Shown here one piece after another: positions 32,334-41,180 of a stretch of DNA of 64,000 nt (its first letter is position 1; every line of letters begins with the position of its first letter). A program made the translations under genes and the position numbers. The stretch spans positions 62,001-126,000 of the forward strand of contig CP100465.1 in the NCBI GenBank assembly GCA_024227995.1, in the 5' to 3' direction. Origin of the DNA: Halomicrococcus gelatinilyticus. Its GTDB lineage: Archaea > Halobacteriota > Halobacteria > Halobacteriales > Haladaptataceae. The notes under the pieces were generated by a model, which saw nothing but the letters and a program-made list of their open reading frames with translations, had not been told where the DNA came from and made no database searches.

Positions 32334-34301
32334 ATGGCCGAGTCAGCACGTCCGTCGATTGGCTGGCGTGACGTGGCTGCCACGTCGATCGACGGTGTGG
32401 GGGTGGTAGCGGACAGCGAGTACGTCTTCGCGAACGACGCGCTCGCGGAGATTCACGGCTACGCCGACGCCGAAGCGCTGCTCGGGACCGCGTGGGCGAC
32501 GCTGTACCGGCTCGACGCCGAATTCGACGAACGCGAACTGCTGACGCGAGTGCAGGAGACGGACTCGTGGCGTGGCGCGGGGGAGGCACGGCGAGGTGGT
32601 GAGACCGTTCCGGTCGAGCTCTCCCTGCGGTCGGCCGAGGACGGCGTCGTCTGCGTCGTCCGCGACGTGCGCGGTCACCACCGGGCACAGCGCACCGAGC
32701 GCGAACGGGAACGCTACGAGACGATCGTCGAGACGACCTGCGACGGGGTGTACACTCTCGACGAGAACCTCGAGTTCTCGTACGTCAACGAGGCGCTCTG
32801 CGGGATGGTCGGTCGGTCGCGCGACCAACTTCTGGGGACGAACGTCATGGACCTGTTCGTCTTCGACGACCAGCGCGCGCTCGCCGACGAGATGCGCGAC
32901 CGCGTCGTGAGCGGTGACCTCGGAACTGGCGTGGTCGAGGGGACGACCACGACGCCCGACGGCGAGAGGGTCCACCTCGAAGCACGGTATCGACCGCACC
33001 CCCCACCGGACGGCGAGTTCCGCGGAAGCGTCGGGACGATCCGCGACGTCACCGAACGCAAGGAGTACGAGCGCGACCTCCTGCGCCAGCGCGACGAGCT
33101 GGAGACGCTGAACCGGATCAACGGACTCCTGCTCGAGGTCACCCAGGAGCTGGTCGAGACGCCCACGCGCGACGCGATCGAGCAGACGGTCTGTGAACGC
33201 CTCGCCGAGTCCGAACTGTACCAGTTCGCCTGGATCGGCGAACCGGAGACGGACGGCCACCGCATCCGGTCGCGGGCCAGCGCGGGCATCGACGACGGAT
33301 ACGTCGAGTCGGTGCCGATCACGACCACCGACACCGAGACCGGGCAAGGGCCAGGTGGCCGCGCGCTCCGCACCGGCGAGGTGCAGGTGAGCCAGGACGT
33401 CCGCACCGACCCGACGTTCGAACCGTGGCGCGAGGCGGCACTCGACCGCGGCATCCAGTCGGCCGCCGCCGTCCCGCTCGTCCACGGCGACACGACCTAC
33501 GGTCTCCTCGTCGTCTACGCGACCCGTCCGCTCGCGTTCAGCCGGCGCGAACAGGCGGGGTTCGAGACGCTCGGGAAGGCGGTCGGGTTCGCCATCAGTG
33601 CCATCGAGAACCGCAACCTGCTGTTCGCCGACGCGGTCGTCGAACTGGAGTTCGAGGTCACCGACTCCCGACTGGTGTTCGTCCGTGCGTCCGACCGCCT
33701 CGACTGCGAGCTCACGGTGACGGGGTACGTCGCGTCGGAGTCCGGCGACTGGAGCGTCTATCTCGGCGTCGACGGAACGCCGCCGTGCGCGCTCGACGAA
33801 GTCGCGGCAGACGACCCGGACGTGGAACGGGTCCGGACGCTCGCCGACGGCGGCGACGAGGGGCTCGTGGAGTTCGTGATGAGAGGCCCGGCGTTGAACG
33901 AGATAACGGACCACGGTGCGATGCTCACGTCGGGACACGTCGACGACGGACGGGGGCGGTTCCGCATCGAGGTGCCACGGACCACGGACGTCCGGCGGCT
34001 GGTCGGCCGGCTACGGTCCACGTACCCCGAATCGACGCTCGTCGCCCAGCGCGAGTTCGAACGCCCCGTCCGGAAGGCGAGAGAGCTCCGCCAGTCGATC
34101 GAAGACCAGTTGACCGACCGCCAGCGGGAAGCGCTCTACCGCGCCTACCACGCGGGCTACTTCGAGTGGCCGCGGACGAGTACCGCGAGTGCCGTCGCCG
34201 ACTCGATGGGCGTCGCGGAGACCACGTTCCACTACCACCTGCGCAACGCTCTCGACGGACTCCTGGTCGTTCTCACCGAAGTGGAGCGCCGGCGACGGTA
34301 G
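32334..34301 (+). CDS. Bat-like sensor regulator: two PAS domains, GAF, HTH-10
   Basis: 655 residues. A degenerate PAS at about 15-115 (EYVFANDALAEIHGYADAEA) and a full PAS at 128-240 (TTCDGVYTLDENLEFSYVNE, VGRSRDQLLGTNVMDLFVFD, then GTIRDVTERKEYERDL) precede a GAF domain (about 265-425; IQSAAAVPLVHGDTTYGLLV). The bacterio-opsin activator region follows, ending in the HTH-10 DNA-binding domain (LTDRQREALYRAYHAGYF, SVADSMGVAETTFHYHL-type helix seen as ADSMGVAETTFHYHLRNAL). Bat-family proteins sense oxygen, light or redox and activate target promoters. Next to three cyclase-like genes with shared upstream elements, it is their likely regulator. Confidence 0.88.
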   Translation: MAESARPSIGWRDVAATSIDGVGVVADSEYVFANDALAEIHGYADAEALLGTAWATLYRLDAEFDERELLTRVQETDSWRGAGEARRGGETVPVELSLRSAEDGVVCVVRDVRGHHRAQRTERERERYETIVETTCDGVYTLDENLEFSYVNEALCGMVGRSRDQLLGTNVMDLFVFDDQRALADEMRDRVVSGDLGTGVVEGTTTTPDGERVHLEARYRPHPPPDGEFRGSVGTIRDVTERKEYERDLLRQRDELETLNRINGLLLEVTQELVETPTRDAIEQTVCERLAESELYQFAWIGEPETDGHRIRSRASAGIDDGYVESVPITTTDTETGQGPGGRALRTGEVQVSQDVRTDPTFEPWREAALDRGIQSAAAVPLVHGDTTYGLLVVYATRPLAFSRREQAGFETLGKAVGFAISAIENRNLLFADAVVELEFEVTDSRLVFVRASDRLDCELTVTGYVASESGDWSVYLGVDGTPPCALDEVAADDPDVERVRTLADGGDEGLVEFVMRGPALNEITDHGAMLTSGHVDDGRGRFRIEVPRTTDVRRLVGRLRSTYPESTLVAQREFERPVRKARELRQSIEDQLTDRQREALYRAYHAGYFEWPRTSTASAVADSMGVAETTFHYHLRNALDGLLVVLTEVERRRR

Positions 34302-34444
34302 AATCTGCGCAGGTGCCCTCGTCTGCGTCGCGAGCGTGGGAGCGTCAGTTCTGGACTATCGACTCCCGGTTCGAGACGAGGAGGGCGGCCGACGAACGGT
34401 GTGTACAGAAAACATTTACCACGTCCGCTGGTAGCCCTGTCAGC

Positions 34445-34618
34445 ATGGTTCACTGCCCTGAATGTGACGGCGAGATATCCGAGGAATCGGACGTGGAGTT
34501 CCTCGACCTCGACGCGAAGATGGCGGGACTGTTCCGGTCCTCGAAACGATTCTACGTCGTCGCCTGCAACGACTGCGGCGCGGCGATCGGCAGCGGCGTC
34601 GCCGGCGGCGGCGGGTGA
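34445..34618 (+). CDS. Small zinc-ribbon protein
   Basis: 57 residues. MVHCPECDGEISEESDVEFL with a first CxxC, and VACNDCGAAIGSGVAGGGG with the second. Between them FLDLDAKMAGLFRSSKRFYV is strand-helix-strand. It is short, well biased and preceded by an A/T-containing promoter segment (ACATTTACC, about 34407). Function not known; such ribbons often bind nucleic acid or protein partners. Confidence 0.7.
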   Translation: MVHCPECDGEISEESDVEFLDLDAKMAGLFRSSKRFYVVACNDCGAAIGSGVAGGGG

Positions 34619-34710
34619 CGACTCGCGCTGACGGCGGTCGCCCGCTCTCCCGTTCGGATGCGGTCGTCGTTGCACCAGTACTACGTGACCGGACACCGAA
34701 CGATTGAGGT

Positions 34711-35244
34711 ATGGCATCGCCGTCCCGATGGCTCGCTCGCCTGGGCCTCGTGTTCGCGTTCGTCCCCGTGGTCGTCGCCGGCCAGCCCGCGCCGGGCGTC
34801 GAGACGCCCTCGGTCTCGCCGCTCGCCCGGGTCGTCGGCGGGGGGCTCTCCACGCTCGTCGTGGGCGGACTCCTGCTGGCTGCCGCACCGGACTACACCG
34901 ACCGTATCGTCGACCAGATATCCGACGAGCCGGTCGCCTGCTTCGGCTGGGGGCTCGCCGTCCTCGTCCTGTTCGTCGGCACGACGGTCCTTCTGGCGAT
35001 CACCGTCGTCGGAATCGTGCTGGTGATTCCGCTGGTGTTGGCCGTCGCCGTCGTCGGCGTCGTCGGGAGCGCCCTGGGGTACCTGGCGCTGTTCGGACGG
35101 GTCGTCGAGAGTCGCTGGCTCGCGCTGGGCCTCGGGGCGCTGGTGGCCGGCCTCACGAACGTCGTCCCGGTCCTCGGGAGCGTCGTCGGCTTCGTCGTCG
35201 GGAGTGTCGGTGTCGGCGCTGTCGTTCGTGACTGGCGGACGTGA
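34711..35244 (+). CDS. Uncharacterised membrane protein with cleavable signal
   Basis: 177 residues. An N-terminal hydrophobic segment (LGLVFAFVPVVVAGQP) resembles a signal peptide. At least four further spans follow (VGGGLSTLVVGGLLLAAAPD, GLAVLVLFVGTTVLLAITVV, GIVLVIPLVLAVAVVGVVGS, LTNVVPVLGSVVGFVVGSVG). A short polar loop (DYTDRIVDQISDEPV) lies after the first. The pattern is like polymer-forming or bactofilin-linked membrane proteins in haloarchaea, but no diagnostic motif is present. Monocistronic. Confidence 0.75.
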   Translation: MASPSRWLARLGLVFAFVPVVVAGQPAPGVETPSVSPLARVVGGGLSTLVVGGLLLAAAPDYTDRIVDQISDEPVACFGWGLAVLVLFVGTTVLLAITVVGIVLVIPLVLAVAVVGVVGSALGYLALFGRVVESRWLALGLGALVAGLTNVVPVLGSVVGFVVGSVGVGAVVRDWRT

Positions 35245-35541
35245 CCAGACACCGCCACGCGAGGCGACCACGGGCGACCGTAGACGTGTCGTCCCACACG
35301 GCCGCTCTTCTCCTCGCCGTCCCTTCACCCGAACCTTCGACACGAGAGTTGACAGTAAGCAGTCATCGCGTGCTGTCGCTGGATCGACCTTATCGATACG
35401 AGAGACGTGAGCCGCGACGGTTTCCAGACTCCGGAATCGAGTCGGTAGAGGGATACGAATCCGTAACGGGTTGGTCCCTGTATTGAAAATATCGTCGAGA
35501 ATTCAACCATAATTTAAGTGTGGTGTATCCGACCAGAGACC

Positions 35542-36192
35542 ATGAGCCAGTACAGACACGTCATGTACATCTCGGGGTCTCACATCGAGCAGGTCTTTCA
35601 CGAACGGTACGAGGGAGGCATTCCGATCGGGACCAGGTCAGGTGGCGGAGTCCCGCCGGAGACCGAGGGGAAACTCGGTGCGCTCGTCGGCAGTCTGCGG
35701 GAACACTTCGCCAGCGACGTCGACAGGGACGGCATCAAGGAGATCAACTTCGACGACGAACTGTTCCAGACGAAGCGGGTGATAAATGACGTCCTCGACG
35801 ACGAAGGTATCCCGAGCGTCGCCGACCTCCACGGCAGCAACGGGAACTGGGAGGGGATGTACCGGTTCTCCTCGGAGGTGCTGCTGCAGCCCTACGACGG
35901 CAGGTTCGAGGACGGCAAGAAGTTCATCACCGTGACGGGCATCGAGGACGACGTGAAGTTCCAGGGCGTCACCTCCCTCGACAACTGGTCGTCGCGGACC
36001 AACGTGCTGAACGCGCTGGGGACAGACGGCACGTATCCGTTCGAGGGCGTGCTGACGCCCGTCGAGGAGGAGTCCAACGGCATCGAGCAGGAGGAGTACA
36101 GCGTGCAGTTCCTGTTCATCCGTGCGCCGGACAAGGCGGCCCAGCGGCGATGGAGCGAACGGCAACAGCTCAAGAAGGAGCTGTACCAGTAG
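35542..36192 (+). CDS. Uncharacterised cytosolic protein
   Basis: 216 residues from ATG 35542 (MSQYRHVMYISGSHIEQVFH); a GTG at 35518 is less likely. No signal, membrane span or catalytic motif. The N-terminal Y-x-x-x-M-Y-I-S strand, an internal helix pair (LGALVGSLREHF, FQTKRVINDVLDDEGI) and the strands YRFSSEVLLQPYDGRF, FITVTGIEDDVKFQGVTSLD and YSVQFLFIRAPDK look like an alpha/beta domain. TAATTTAAG at about 35509 is a TATA candidate 30 bp upstream of the start. No family is recognised. Isolated transcription unit. Confidence 0.65.
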   Translation: MSQYRHVMYISGSHIEQVFHERYEGGIPIGTRSGGGVPPETEGKLGALVGSLREHFASDVDRDGIKEINFDDELFQTKRVINDVLDDEGIPSVADLHGSNGNWEGMYRFSSEVLLQPYDGRFEDGKKFITVTGIEDDVKFQGVTSLDNWSSRTNVLNALGTDGTYPFEGVLTPVEEESNGIEQEEYSVQFLFIRAPDKAAQRRWSERQQLKKELYQ

Positions 36193-36527
36193 CGACGGAC
36201 GCGTCCGGAACCGCCTCTCGCCGGCGTGTCGCACAGCTTGCTCGGAGGAGAGGCCACGTGCGTACGTGTTGCCGGACGGTCTCGGCGGAAGCGCGCGTCA
36301 GGCGTCGGACCCGTACCGTCACTCCATTCCAGCGCCCCGGATTCTGCCGACGAGAAAGCATTTACCGGGCGAGCCGAGATGGTGACTCGATGACAGGTCC
36401 CCCACCTTCCACCCGTCGACGGGTCCTCCGGGTCACGGGTGTCGGCGCGCAGGAACGCGGCAGTTGGCGTGTAACTGGCTCCCCCTGACAGCGAGTAAGA
36501 TATTTCTCGTCCGACGATAGGAGGGGT
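36193..36527. other. Gene-free stretch with a truncated Tat-signal frame
   Basis: The only notable content is the small frame 36390-36488, described separately. Otherwise no gene, RNA or repeat is evident. Confidence 0.4.
36390..36488 (+). pseudogene. Tat signal-peptide stub of a lost secreted-protein gene
   Basis: 32 codons encode MTGPPPSTRRRVLRVTGVGA, a good start of a haloarchaeal Tat signal (S-T-R-R-R-V-L), then AQERGSWRVTGSP and a stop. The hydrophobic core and lipobox that should follow are missing. An AAAGCATTTACC segment about 25-35 bp upstream could be its old promoter. It is interpreted as the 5' remnant of a deleted exported protein gene. Confidence 0.45.
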
Positions 36528-37823
36528 CTACGTCGCGGCGTCGATGGCGGCCGCCAGGTCGGCGACGATGTCGCCGGGGTCCTCGATGCCCACCGAGAGG
36601 CGGACGAGGTCGTCGGTCACGCCGGACGCTTCGCGCTCGGCCTTGGTGAGCTGCTGGTGGGTGGTGCTGGCCGGGTGGATGACGAGCGTCTTGGCGTCGC
36701 CGACGTTGGCGAGCAGGCTTGCGAGGTCCGTCGATTCCACGGTCTTCTGGGCGGCGTCGTAGCCGCCCGCCAGGCCGAAGGTTATCATCCCGCCGTAGCC
36801 GCCGTCGAGGTACTCGCTGGCGTTGTCGTGGGTCGGGTGGGAGTCGAGGCCGGGGTAGTTCACCCACGCGACGTCGTCGTGGTCGTCGAGGAACTCGGCG
36901 ACGACCATCGCGTTCTCGCAGTGGCGGTCCATCCGGAGCGGCAGCGTCTCCAGCCCCTGGAGGGTCTGCCAGGCGTCGAAGGGAGCCTGCTGGTTGCCCA
37001 GGTCGCGCAGGCCGCGGGCGATGGCGGCGTACGTGAACGCGGCGTCGCCGAACGTCTCCGCGAAGTTGACGCCGTGGTACGCCGGGTTGTCCCGGGCGAG
37101 CTCGGGGTACTCGTCGGCGTGCTCGGCCCACGGGAAGCTGCCGCCGTCGACGACCACGCCGCCGACGGTCGTGCCGGACCCGTGGAGCCACTTCGTCGTC
37201 GAGTTCCACACGAGGTCGGCGCCGTGCTCCAGCGGCCGGCAGAGGTAGGGCGTCGCGAACGTGTTGTCGACCAGCAGCGGCGCGCCGTTGTCGTGGGCGA
37301 TGTCGGCGACGCGCCGGATGTCCGGCGTGTCGAGCGCCGGGTTCCCGATGGTCTCGAGGTGGACGAAGGCGGTGTCCTCGTCGATGGCGTCCGCGTACCC
37401 CTCGTAGTCGAGCGCGTCCACGAACCGGGTTGAGACGCCGCGCCGTTCGACGGTGTGGGTGAGGTAGGTGTAGGTGCCGCCGTACAGCGACGACGAGGAG
37501 ACGACGTTGTCGCCCGCCGACGCGAGCAGGAAGGTGGTGAGGTCGAACGCGGCCATCCCGGAGCCGGTCACGGCGGCGCCGACGCCGCCCTCCAGGGTGG
37601 CGAGCCGCTCCTGGAGCGTCTCCAGCGTCGGGTTCATCAGCCGGGAGTAGATGTACCCCGGCTCCTCCAGCGCGAACTGCGCTGCGGCGTCGTCGGCGTC
37701 CTCGAAGACGTACGACGAGGTCTGGTAGAGCGGCGGCGCCCGGGACCCGGTCGCGGGGTCTGGCTCCTGGCCGGCGTGTAGCGAGTCGGTCGCGAACGAA
37801 CGGTCGTCGGTGTCGTCGCTCAT
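36528..37823 (-). CDS. O-acetylhomoserine aminocarboxypropyltransferase / cystathionine-synthase family PLP enzyme
   Basis: 431 residues from ATG 37823 (MSDDTDDRSFATDSLHAGQE). It follows the Cys/Met metabolism PLP family closely: PPLYQTSSYVFEDADDAAAQ, GYIYSRLMNPTLETLQERLA, SGMAAFDLTTFLLASAGDNV, LLVDNTFATPYLCRPLEHGA and the PLP-lysine motif LVWNSTTKWLHGSGTTVGG. The length and the YSRLMNPT segment fit the MetY/Met17 branch, which makes homocysteine from O-acetylhomoserine and sulfide. Cystathionine gamma-synthase is the alternative. No homoserine acetyltransferase gene is adjacent in the window. Confidence 0.9.
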   Translation of the reverse strand: MSDDTDDRSFATDSLHAGQEPDPATGSRAPPLYQTSSYVFEDADDAAAQFALEEPGYIYSRLMNPTLETLQERLATLEGGVGAAVTGSGMAAFDLTTFLLASAGDNVVSSSSLYGGTYTYLTHTVERRGVSTRFVDALDYEGYADAIDEDTAFVHLETIGNPALDTPDIRRVADIAHDNGAPLLVDNTFATPYLCRPLEHGADLVWNSTTKWLHGSGTTVGGVVVDGGSFPWAEHADEYPELARDNPAYHGVNFAETFGDAAFTYAAIARGLRDLGNQQAPFDAWQTLQGLETLPLRMDRHCENAMVVAEFLDDHDDVAWVNYPGLDSHPTHDNASEYLDGGYGGMITFGLAGGYDAAQKTVESTDLASLLANVGDAKTLVIHPASTTHQQLTKAEREASGVTDDLVRLSVGIEDPGDIVADLAAAIDAAT

Positions 37824-38027
37824 ACCACCCCGAACACACGTGGGGGTAATAGGACACGCGTGTGAGGAGAAGCTTGCCGGGGTCGATGACACCGGCGAGT
37901 GGTACGGCGTTGGACGTTCGTATCGCTACCTGGGCGCTTCCACGTCGTTCGTATCAGCTGGATTTCATAAGAAAGCAGACTTAAATTTATGCATCGATAA
38001 CGATACACTTATCAGTCGGCGCGGTCG

Positions 38028-38642
38028 ATGGCTCCGTCGATGTCCGCATCTTCGAACACGACCACCTCCTCGTTCCCGGTCGCGAGCGGAACCCTCGCGG
38101 GTGTCGGCGCGTACCTGGTCGGCTACCTCGCGACGTACCTCTGGAAGGCCCAGGCGGTCACGGAGACGCTCCGACCGCTCAACACCGTCGCCGAGTTCTT
38201 CGGCTCCGACCCGGTCCCGGCCTGGAAGGTCGTCGGCTGGCTCTACTACGGCGGTCACTTCGTCGACTCGAAACTCCAGTTCGGCCCCGCTGGACCGCGG
38301 TTCGTCGACCTCGTCCAGAGCGGGGAGGGGACCCTCGAACTCCTGTACCTGCTCCCGCCCGTCCTGCTGTTCGTCGCCGGCGCCGCCGTGGCCGTCCGAC
38401 ACGCCGCCGCCTCCGCGCAAGACGCGGCGATGAAGAGCGGCGTCGCCGTAACGGGTGGCTACCTGTTGTGCGCGCTCGTCGGAGCGCTCGCGTTCCAGAT
38501 CGACGGCAGCGGCCCGGAGTTCGTCCCCGCGATACTCCTCGTCGGCGTGGTGTATCCGCTCGCGTTCGCCTCGTTCGGAGGCGTGGTCGGCCAACTGCTG
38601 CGACGCCGTCGGACGTCGGGGACGACCCCTGCGGCAGAGTAG
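38028..38642 (+). CDS. Conserved haloarchaeal integral membrane protein
   Basis: 204 residues. Spans: ASGTLAGVGAYLVGYLATYL, LELLYLLPPVLLFVAGAAVA, SGVAVTGGYLLCALVGALAF and FVPAILLVGVVYPLAFASFG. A polar stretch with VGWLYYGGHFVDSKLQFGPA lies between the first two. This layout recurs in haloarchaeal proteins of unknown function. A TATA-like TTAAATTTATG at about 37980-37990 precedes it by about 40 bp. No catalytic motif. Confidence 0.75.
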   Translation: MAPSMSASSNTTTSSFPVASGTLAGVGAYLVGYLATYLWKAQAVTETLRPLNTVAEFFGSDPVPAWKVVGWLYYGGHFVDSKLQFGPAGPRFVDLVQSGEGTLELLYLLPPVLLFVAGAAVAVRHAAASAQDAAMKSGVAVTGGYLLCALVGALAFQIDGSGPEFVPAILLVGVVYPLAFASFGGVVGQLLRRRRTSGTTPAAE

Positions 38643-38745
38643 TTCGAGGGAATCGACGGTCACTCCCCGTCCGAATCGCTGCCGCACCCGCTGTTCGTGG
38701 CCGTTCGGTCCTTGTGATGCCGGGAGCCAGCGGTCGGCCCCGGAA

Positions 38746-39990
38746 TCAGACGACCGACTCGCGGAGCGCCCACGTGTCGGCCGTCGGGTCCAGGTTCGAG
38801 GGCCCGGCCCCGCGCGTCGTCAGGATACCGGCGTGGTACAGCATCGCCTTGAGCTGGAAGACGGTCGGCGAGTGGTAGACGACCCCCTCTTCGAGCGCCG
38901 CCCGCTGTAACTCGCCGTCGGCGTCCAGGACGCGTCCGCGGACGTTCTCGTCGCCGCGGACGAACAGTTCCACGGTGAACGACGGGTGGAGCTCGTGGAG
39001 GTACTCGACGACCTCCACGAGCGTCGGTTCGGGGATGCCGTCCTCGTGCATGCGCTGGAGTTCCTCGACGAGCAGCTGCGTCGCCGGGTAGTCGTAGACG
39101 ACGCGGCGGGTGAGCAGCCCCCACTTCGGCGCGAGGTCGCAGAACCGCTTTCGCGACCGCTTCCAGTCGTCGAACGTGCGGAGCGCTGCGTCGACGCTGC
39201 CATACTCGCGGCGGGCGAAGCGGACGACCTCCCGCCCCAGCGGCGTCAGCCGCTCCCGCGTCGGACCGACGTCGACGAGGTCGAGGAACGCGGCGCCGGC
39301 GCGGGCGTCGTCTGTCGCGGCGACGACGTACTCGCACAGTACGGACGCGGTGTCGTCCGGGTGGTAGAGCGCCAGCGGGTACGCCAGGTAGTTCTTGGGG
39401 TGGTTCAGGCCGAAGGACTTGTTCGCGACGCCCTGTGCGCTCGCCTGGAAGCGGATCGACCGCGCCTCGTCGGCCGTCCGGTTGCCGACCACGCGGGGAA
39501 CCTCCAGCGACTCGACCGATCCGCCTGCGTCGACGCCCAGGACGCCGACGTTCAGTTCACGGGCGAGCGCCCGATTCGACTGCGATATCGCCCGTGCAGG
39601 GGCGGCGACGTAGGCGGCGTTCGCCTCGTGGAGGCGGTCGTGGGCCTGGACGATGCCGCGCTCGACGTCGACGGTGCCGCTCCCGGTGTAGCCCTTGGCC
39701 TCGACGACGACGAGCGGTGGGCTGTCGCCGAACCGCTCGACGGCGAGGAGGTCGGAGTCCAGGTTCCGCACGCCGACGAGGTCCGGGTAGCCGGAGCCGA
39801 TCTGGACGTGGTTGAACGGCGCGAGCGTCTGCGTGACCGCCGCGTCGATCTCCGCTTCGGCGACCCAGCTGGTTCGCGCGAACTGCGTGTCGACCACCGC
39901 GTACGCGTCGGTCGCGTCGGCGTCGGGGAAGAGCCGCCGCTTGGTGTGCGCGAGGACGTGCGGTTCGGTCAACTGGCGCGTCGCGCTCAC
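38746..39990 (-). CDS. PD-(D/E)XK nuclease-like protein divergent from Orc1/Cdc6
   Basis: 414 residues from a GTG at 39990; GAATATTC near 40020-40026 (minus sense) sits about 30 bp upstream and supports this start rather than the 462-residue frame. The N-terminal domain has YPDLVGVRN followed by LVVVEAKGYTGSG, the D-(x)n-E-x-K core of restriction-endonuclease-like folds, then AHDRLHEANAAYVAAPARAI. The C-terminal half (about 200-414) is helical with VFQLKAMLYHAGILTTRGAG near the end, winged-helix-like. The role is unknown. Its divergent arrangement with a Cdc6-like gene suggests a link to replication or to a mobile replicon. Confidence 0.7.
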   Translation of the reverse strand: MSATRQLTEPHVLAHTKRRLFPDADATDAYAVVDTQFARTSWVAEAEIDAAVTQTLAPFNHVQIGSGYPDLVGVRNLDSDLLAVERFGDSPPLVVVEAKGYTGSGTVDVERGIVQAHDRLHEANAAYVAAPARAISQSNRALARELNVGVLGVDAGGSVESLEVPRVVGNRTADEARSIRFQASAQGVANKSFGLNHPKNYLAYPLALYHPDDTASVLCEYVVAATDDARAGAAFLDLVDVGPTRERLTPLGREVVRFARREYGSVDAALRTFDDWKRSRKRFCDLAPKWGLLTRRVVYDYPATQLLVEELQRMHEDGIPEPTLVEVVEYLHELHPSFTVELFVRGDENVRGRVLDADGELQRAALEEGVVYHSPTVFQLKAMLYHAGILTTRGAGPSNLDPTADTWALRESVV

Positions 39991-40178
39991 GATACCGGAA
40001 CGTCCCACCGCTCGGACATGAATATTCGGGTCCGACCGCCACCGGACGACGCGACCGCGGGTGCGACGGATTGCGCCCTTGCGTTCGTCTCCGACCGCCC
40101 CGTCGCGAGCGGTATCGGAACTATCGGAACGCACCCGCTTCCGTTTAATACCCGGGCGATGATACTACCGGACGAACG
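39991..40178. promoter_or_regulatory. Divergent promoter region between nuclease-like gene and orc1/cdc6
   Basis: A TATA-like GTTTAATA (40142-40149) lies about 30-37 bp before the ATG at 40179. A tandem TATCGGAAC occurs twice in succession (about 40112-40129), with a related ATACCGGAAC next to the opposite gene (39991-40001). These could be binding sites shared by both promoters. I see no typical origin recognition boxes here. Confidence 0.45.
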
Positions 40179-41180
40179 ATGATACGCGATGCTCGCGTGC
40201 TCCAGCCGCAGTTCATCCCCGAGGAGGTCGAGCATCGCAACCCCGAGGTGAACCGGCTCTCGGACACGCTGAAGCCCATCATGGCCGGACGGCCCGGCGA
40301 GACGTCGCTGCTGCTCGGGCCGTCCGGCGCGGGCAAGACCTGCATCGCGAAGTACACCCTGGAACGGCTGCGGGAGAACGTCCTCGACATCAACACGCAG
40401 TACGTCAACTGCTGGCAGGACTACACGCGCTTCCAGGTGCTCTACCGGCTGCTCGACGCCGTCGACCGGACCGTCGACGTCCACCGGCGGTCGACGCCGA
40501 AGGACGAGCTGCTGGACCGCCTCCGGGAGTACGACGGCCCGCAGTTCGTCGTCATCCTCGACGAGGTCGACCAGCTGGAGGACAAAAGCGTCCTCTACGA
40601 CCTCTACCGGATGCCCTCGATCACGACGGTCCTCATCGCCAACCGCGAGCAGGAGCTGTTCTCCCAGCTCGACGACCGGCTGACGAGCCGGCTACAGACC
40701 TGCGTCCGCATCGCCTTCGACAAGTATCCCCTCGAGGAACTCGTCTCCATCCTCGGCGCGCGGGCGCGCTGGGGGCTGGCCGAGGACGCCATCGACGAGC
40801 AGGAGCTGGCGCTCATCGCGGACGCCGCCGCGGGCGACGCCCGGGTCGCCATCAGCATCCTCCGGAACGCCGCCCGGCGGGCCGACCAGGACGGCCGCGA
40901 CCGCATCACGACGGACGTCGTCCGCGAGGCCGTCCCGGAAGGCCGCGACGAGGTCCGCCAGAAGACGGTCGAACAGCTCACGCCGCACCAGCGCGCGCTC
41001 TACGACATCCTCCAGGACGAGGGCGAACTCTCCCCCGGCGAGCTGTACGACCGCTACGCCGAGCGGGTCGACGACCCGAAGACGCGACGGACGGTCCGCA
41101 ACTATCTCTCGAAGATGGACCACTACCGGCTCGTGGTCGCCGAGGGGAAGAACCGCGCGCGGACGTATCGTCCGCGGTAG
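40179..41180 (+). CDS. Orc1/Cdc6-type AAA+ ATPase, short form
   Basis: 333 residues, somewhat shorter than usual haloarchaeal Orc1/Cdc6 (about 370-420). N-terminal VEHRNPEVNRLSDTLKPIMA precedes Walker A LLLGPSGAGKTCIAKYTL, Walker B FVVILDEVDQL, sensor 1 TTVLIANRE and a lid region (GLAEDAIDEQELALIADAAA, GDARVAISILRNAARRA, containing the sensor-2 arginine). A C-terminal winged helix (LTPHQRALYDILQDEGELSP, RTVRNYLSKMDHYRLV) should bind DNA. It could be an origin-binding initiator or one of the accessory paralogues common in haloarchaea. No clear origin repeats were found on either side. Confidence 0.88.
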   Translation: MIRDARVLQPQFIPEEVEHRNPEVNRLSDTLKPIMAGRPGETSLLLGPSGAGKTCIAKYTLERLRENVLDINTQYVNCWQDYTRFQVLYRLLDAVDRTVDVHRRSTPKDELLDRLREYDGPQFVVILDEVDQLEDKSVLYDLYRMPSITTVLIANREQELFSQLDDRLTSRLQTCVRIAFDKYPLEELVSILGARARWGLAEDAIDEQELALIADAAAGDARVAISILRNAARRADQDGRDRITTDVVREAVPEGRDEVRQKTVEQLTPHQRALYDILQDEGELSPGELYDRYAERVDDPKTRRTVRNYLSKMDHYRLVVAEGKNRARTYRPR

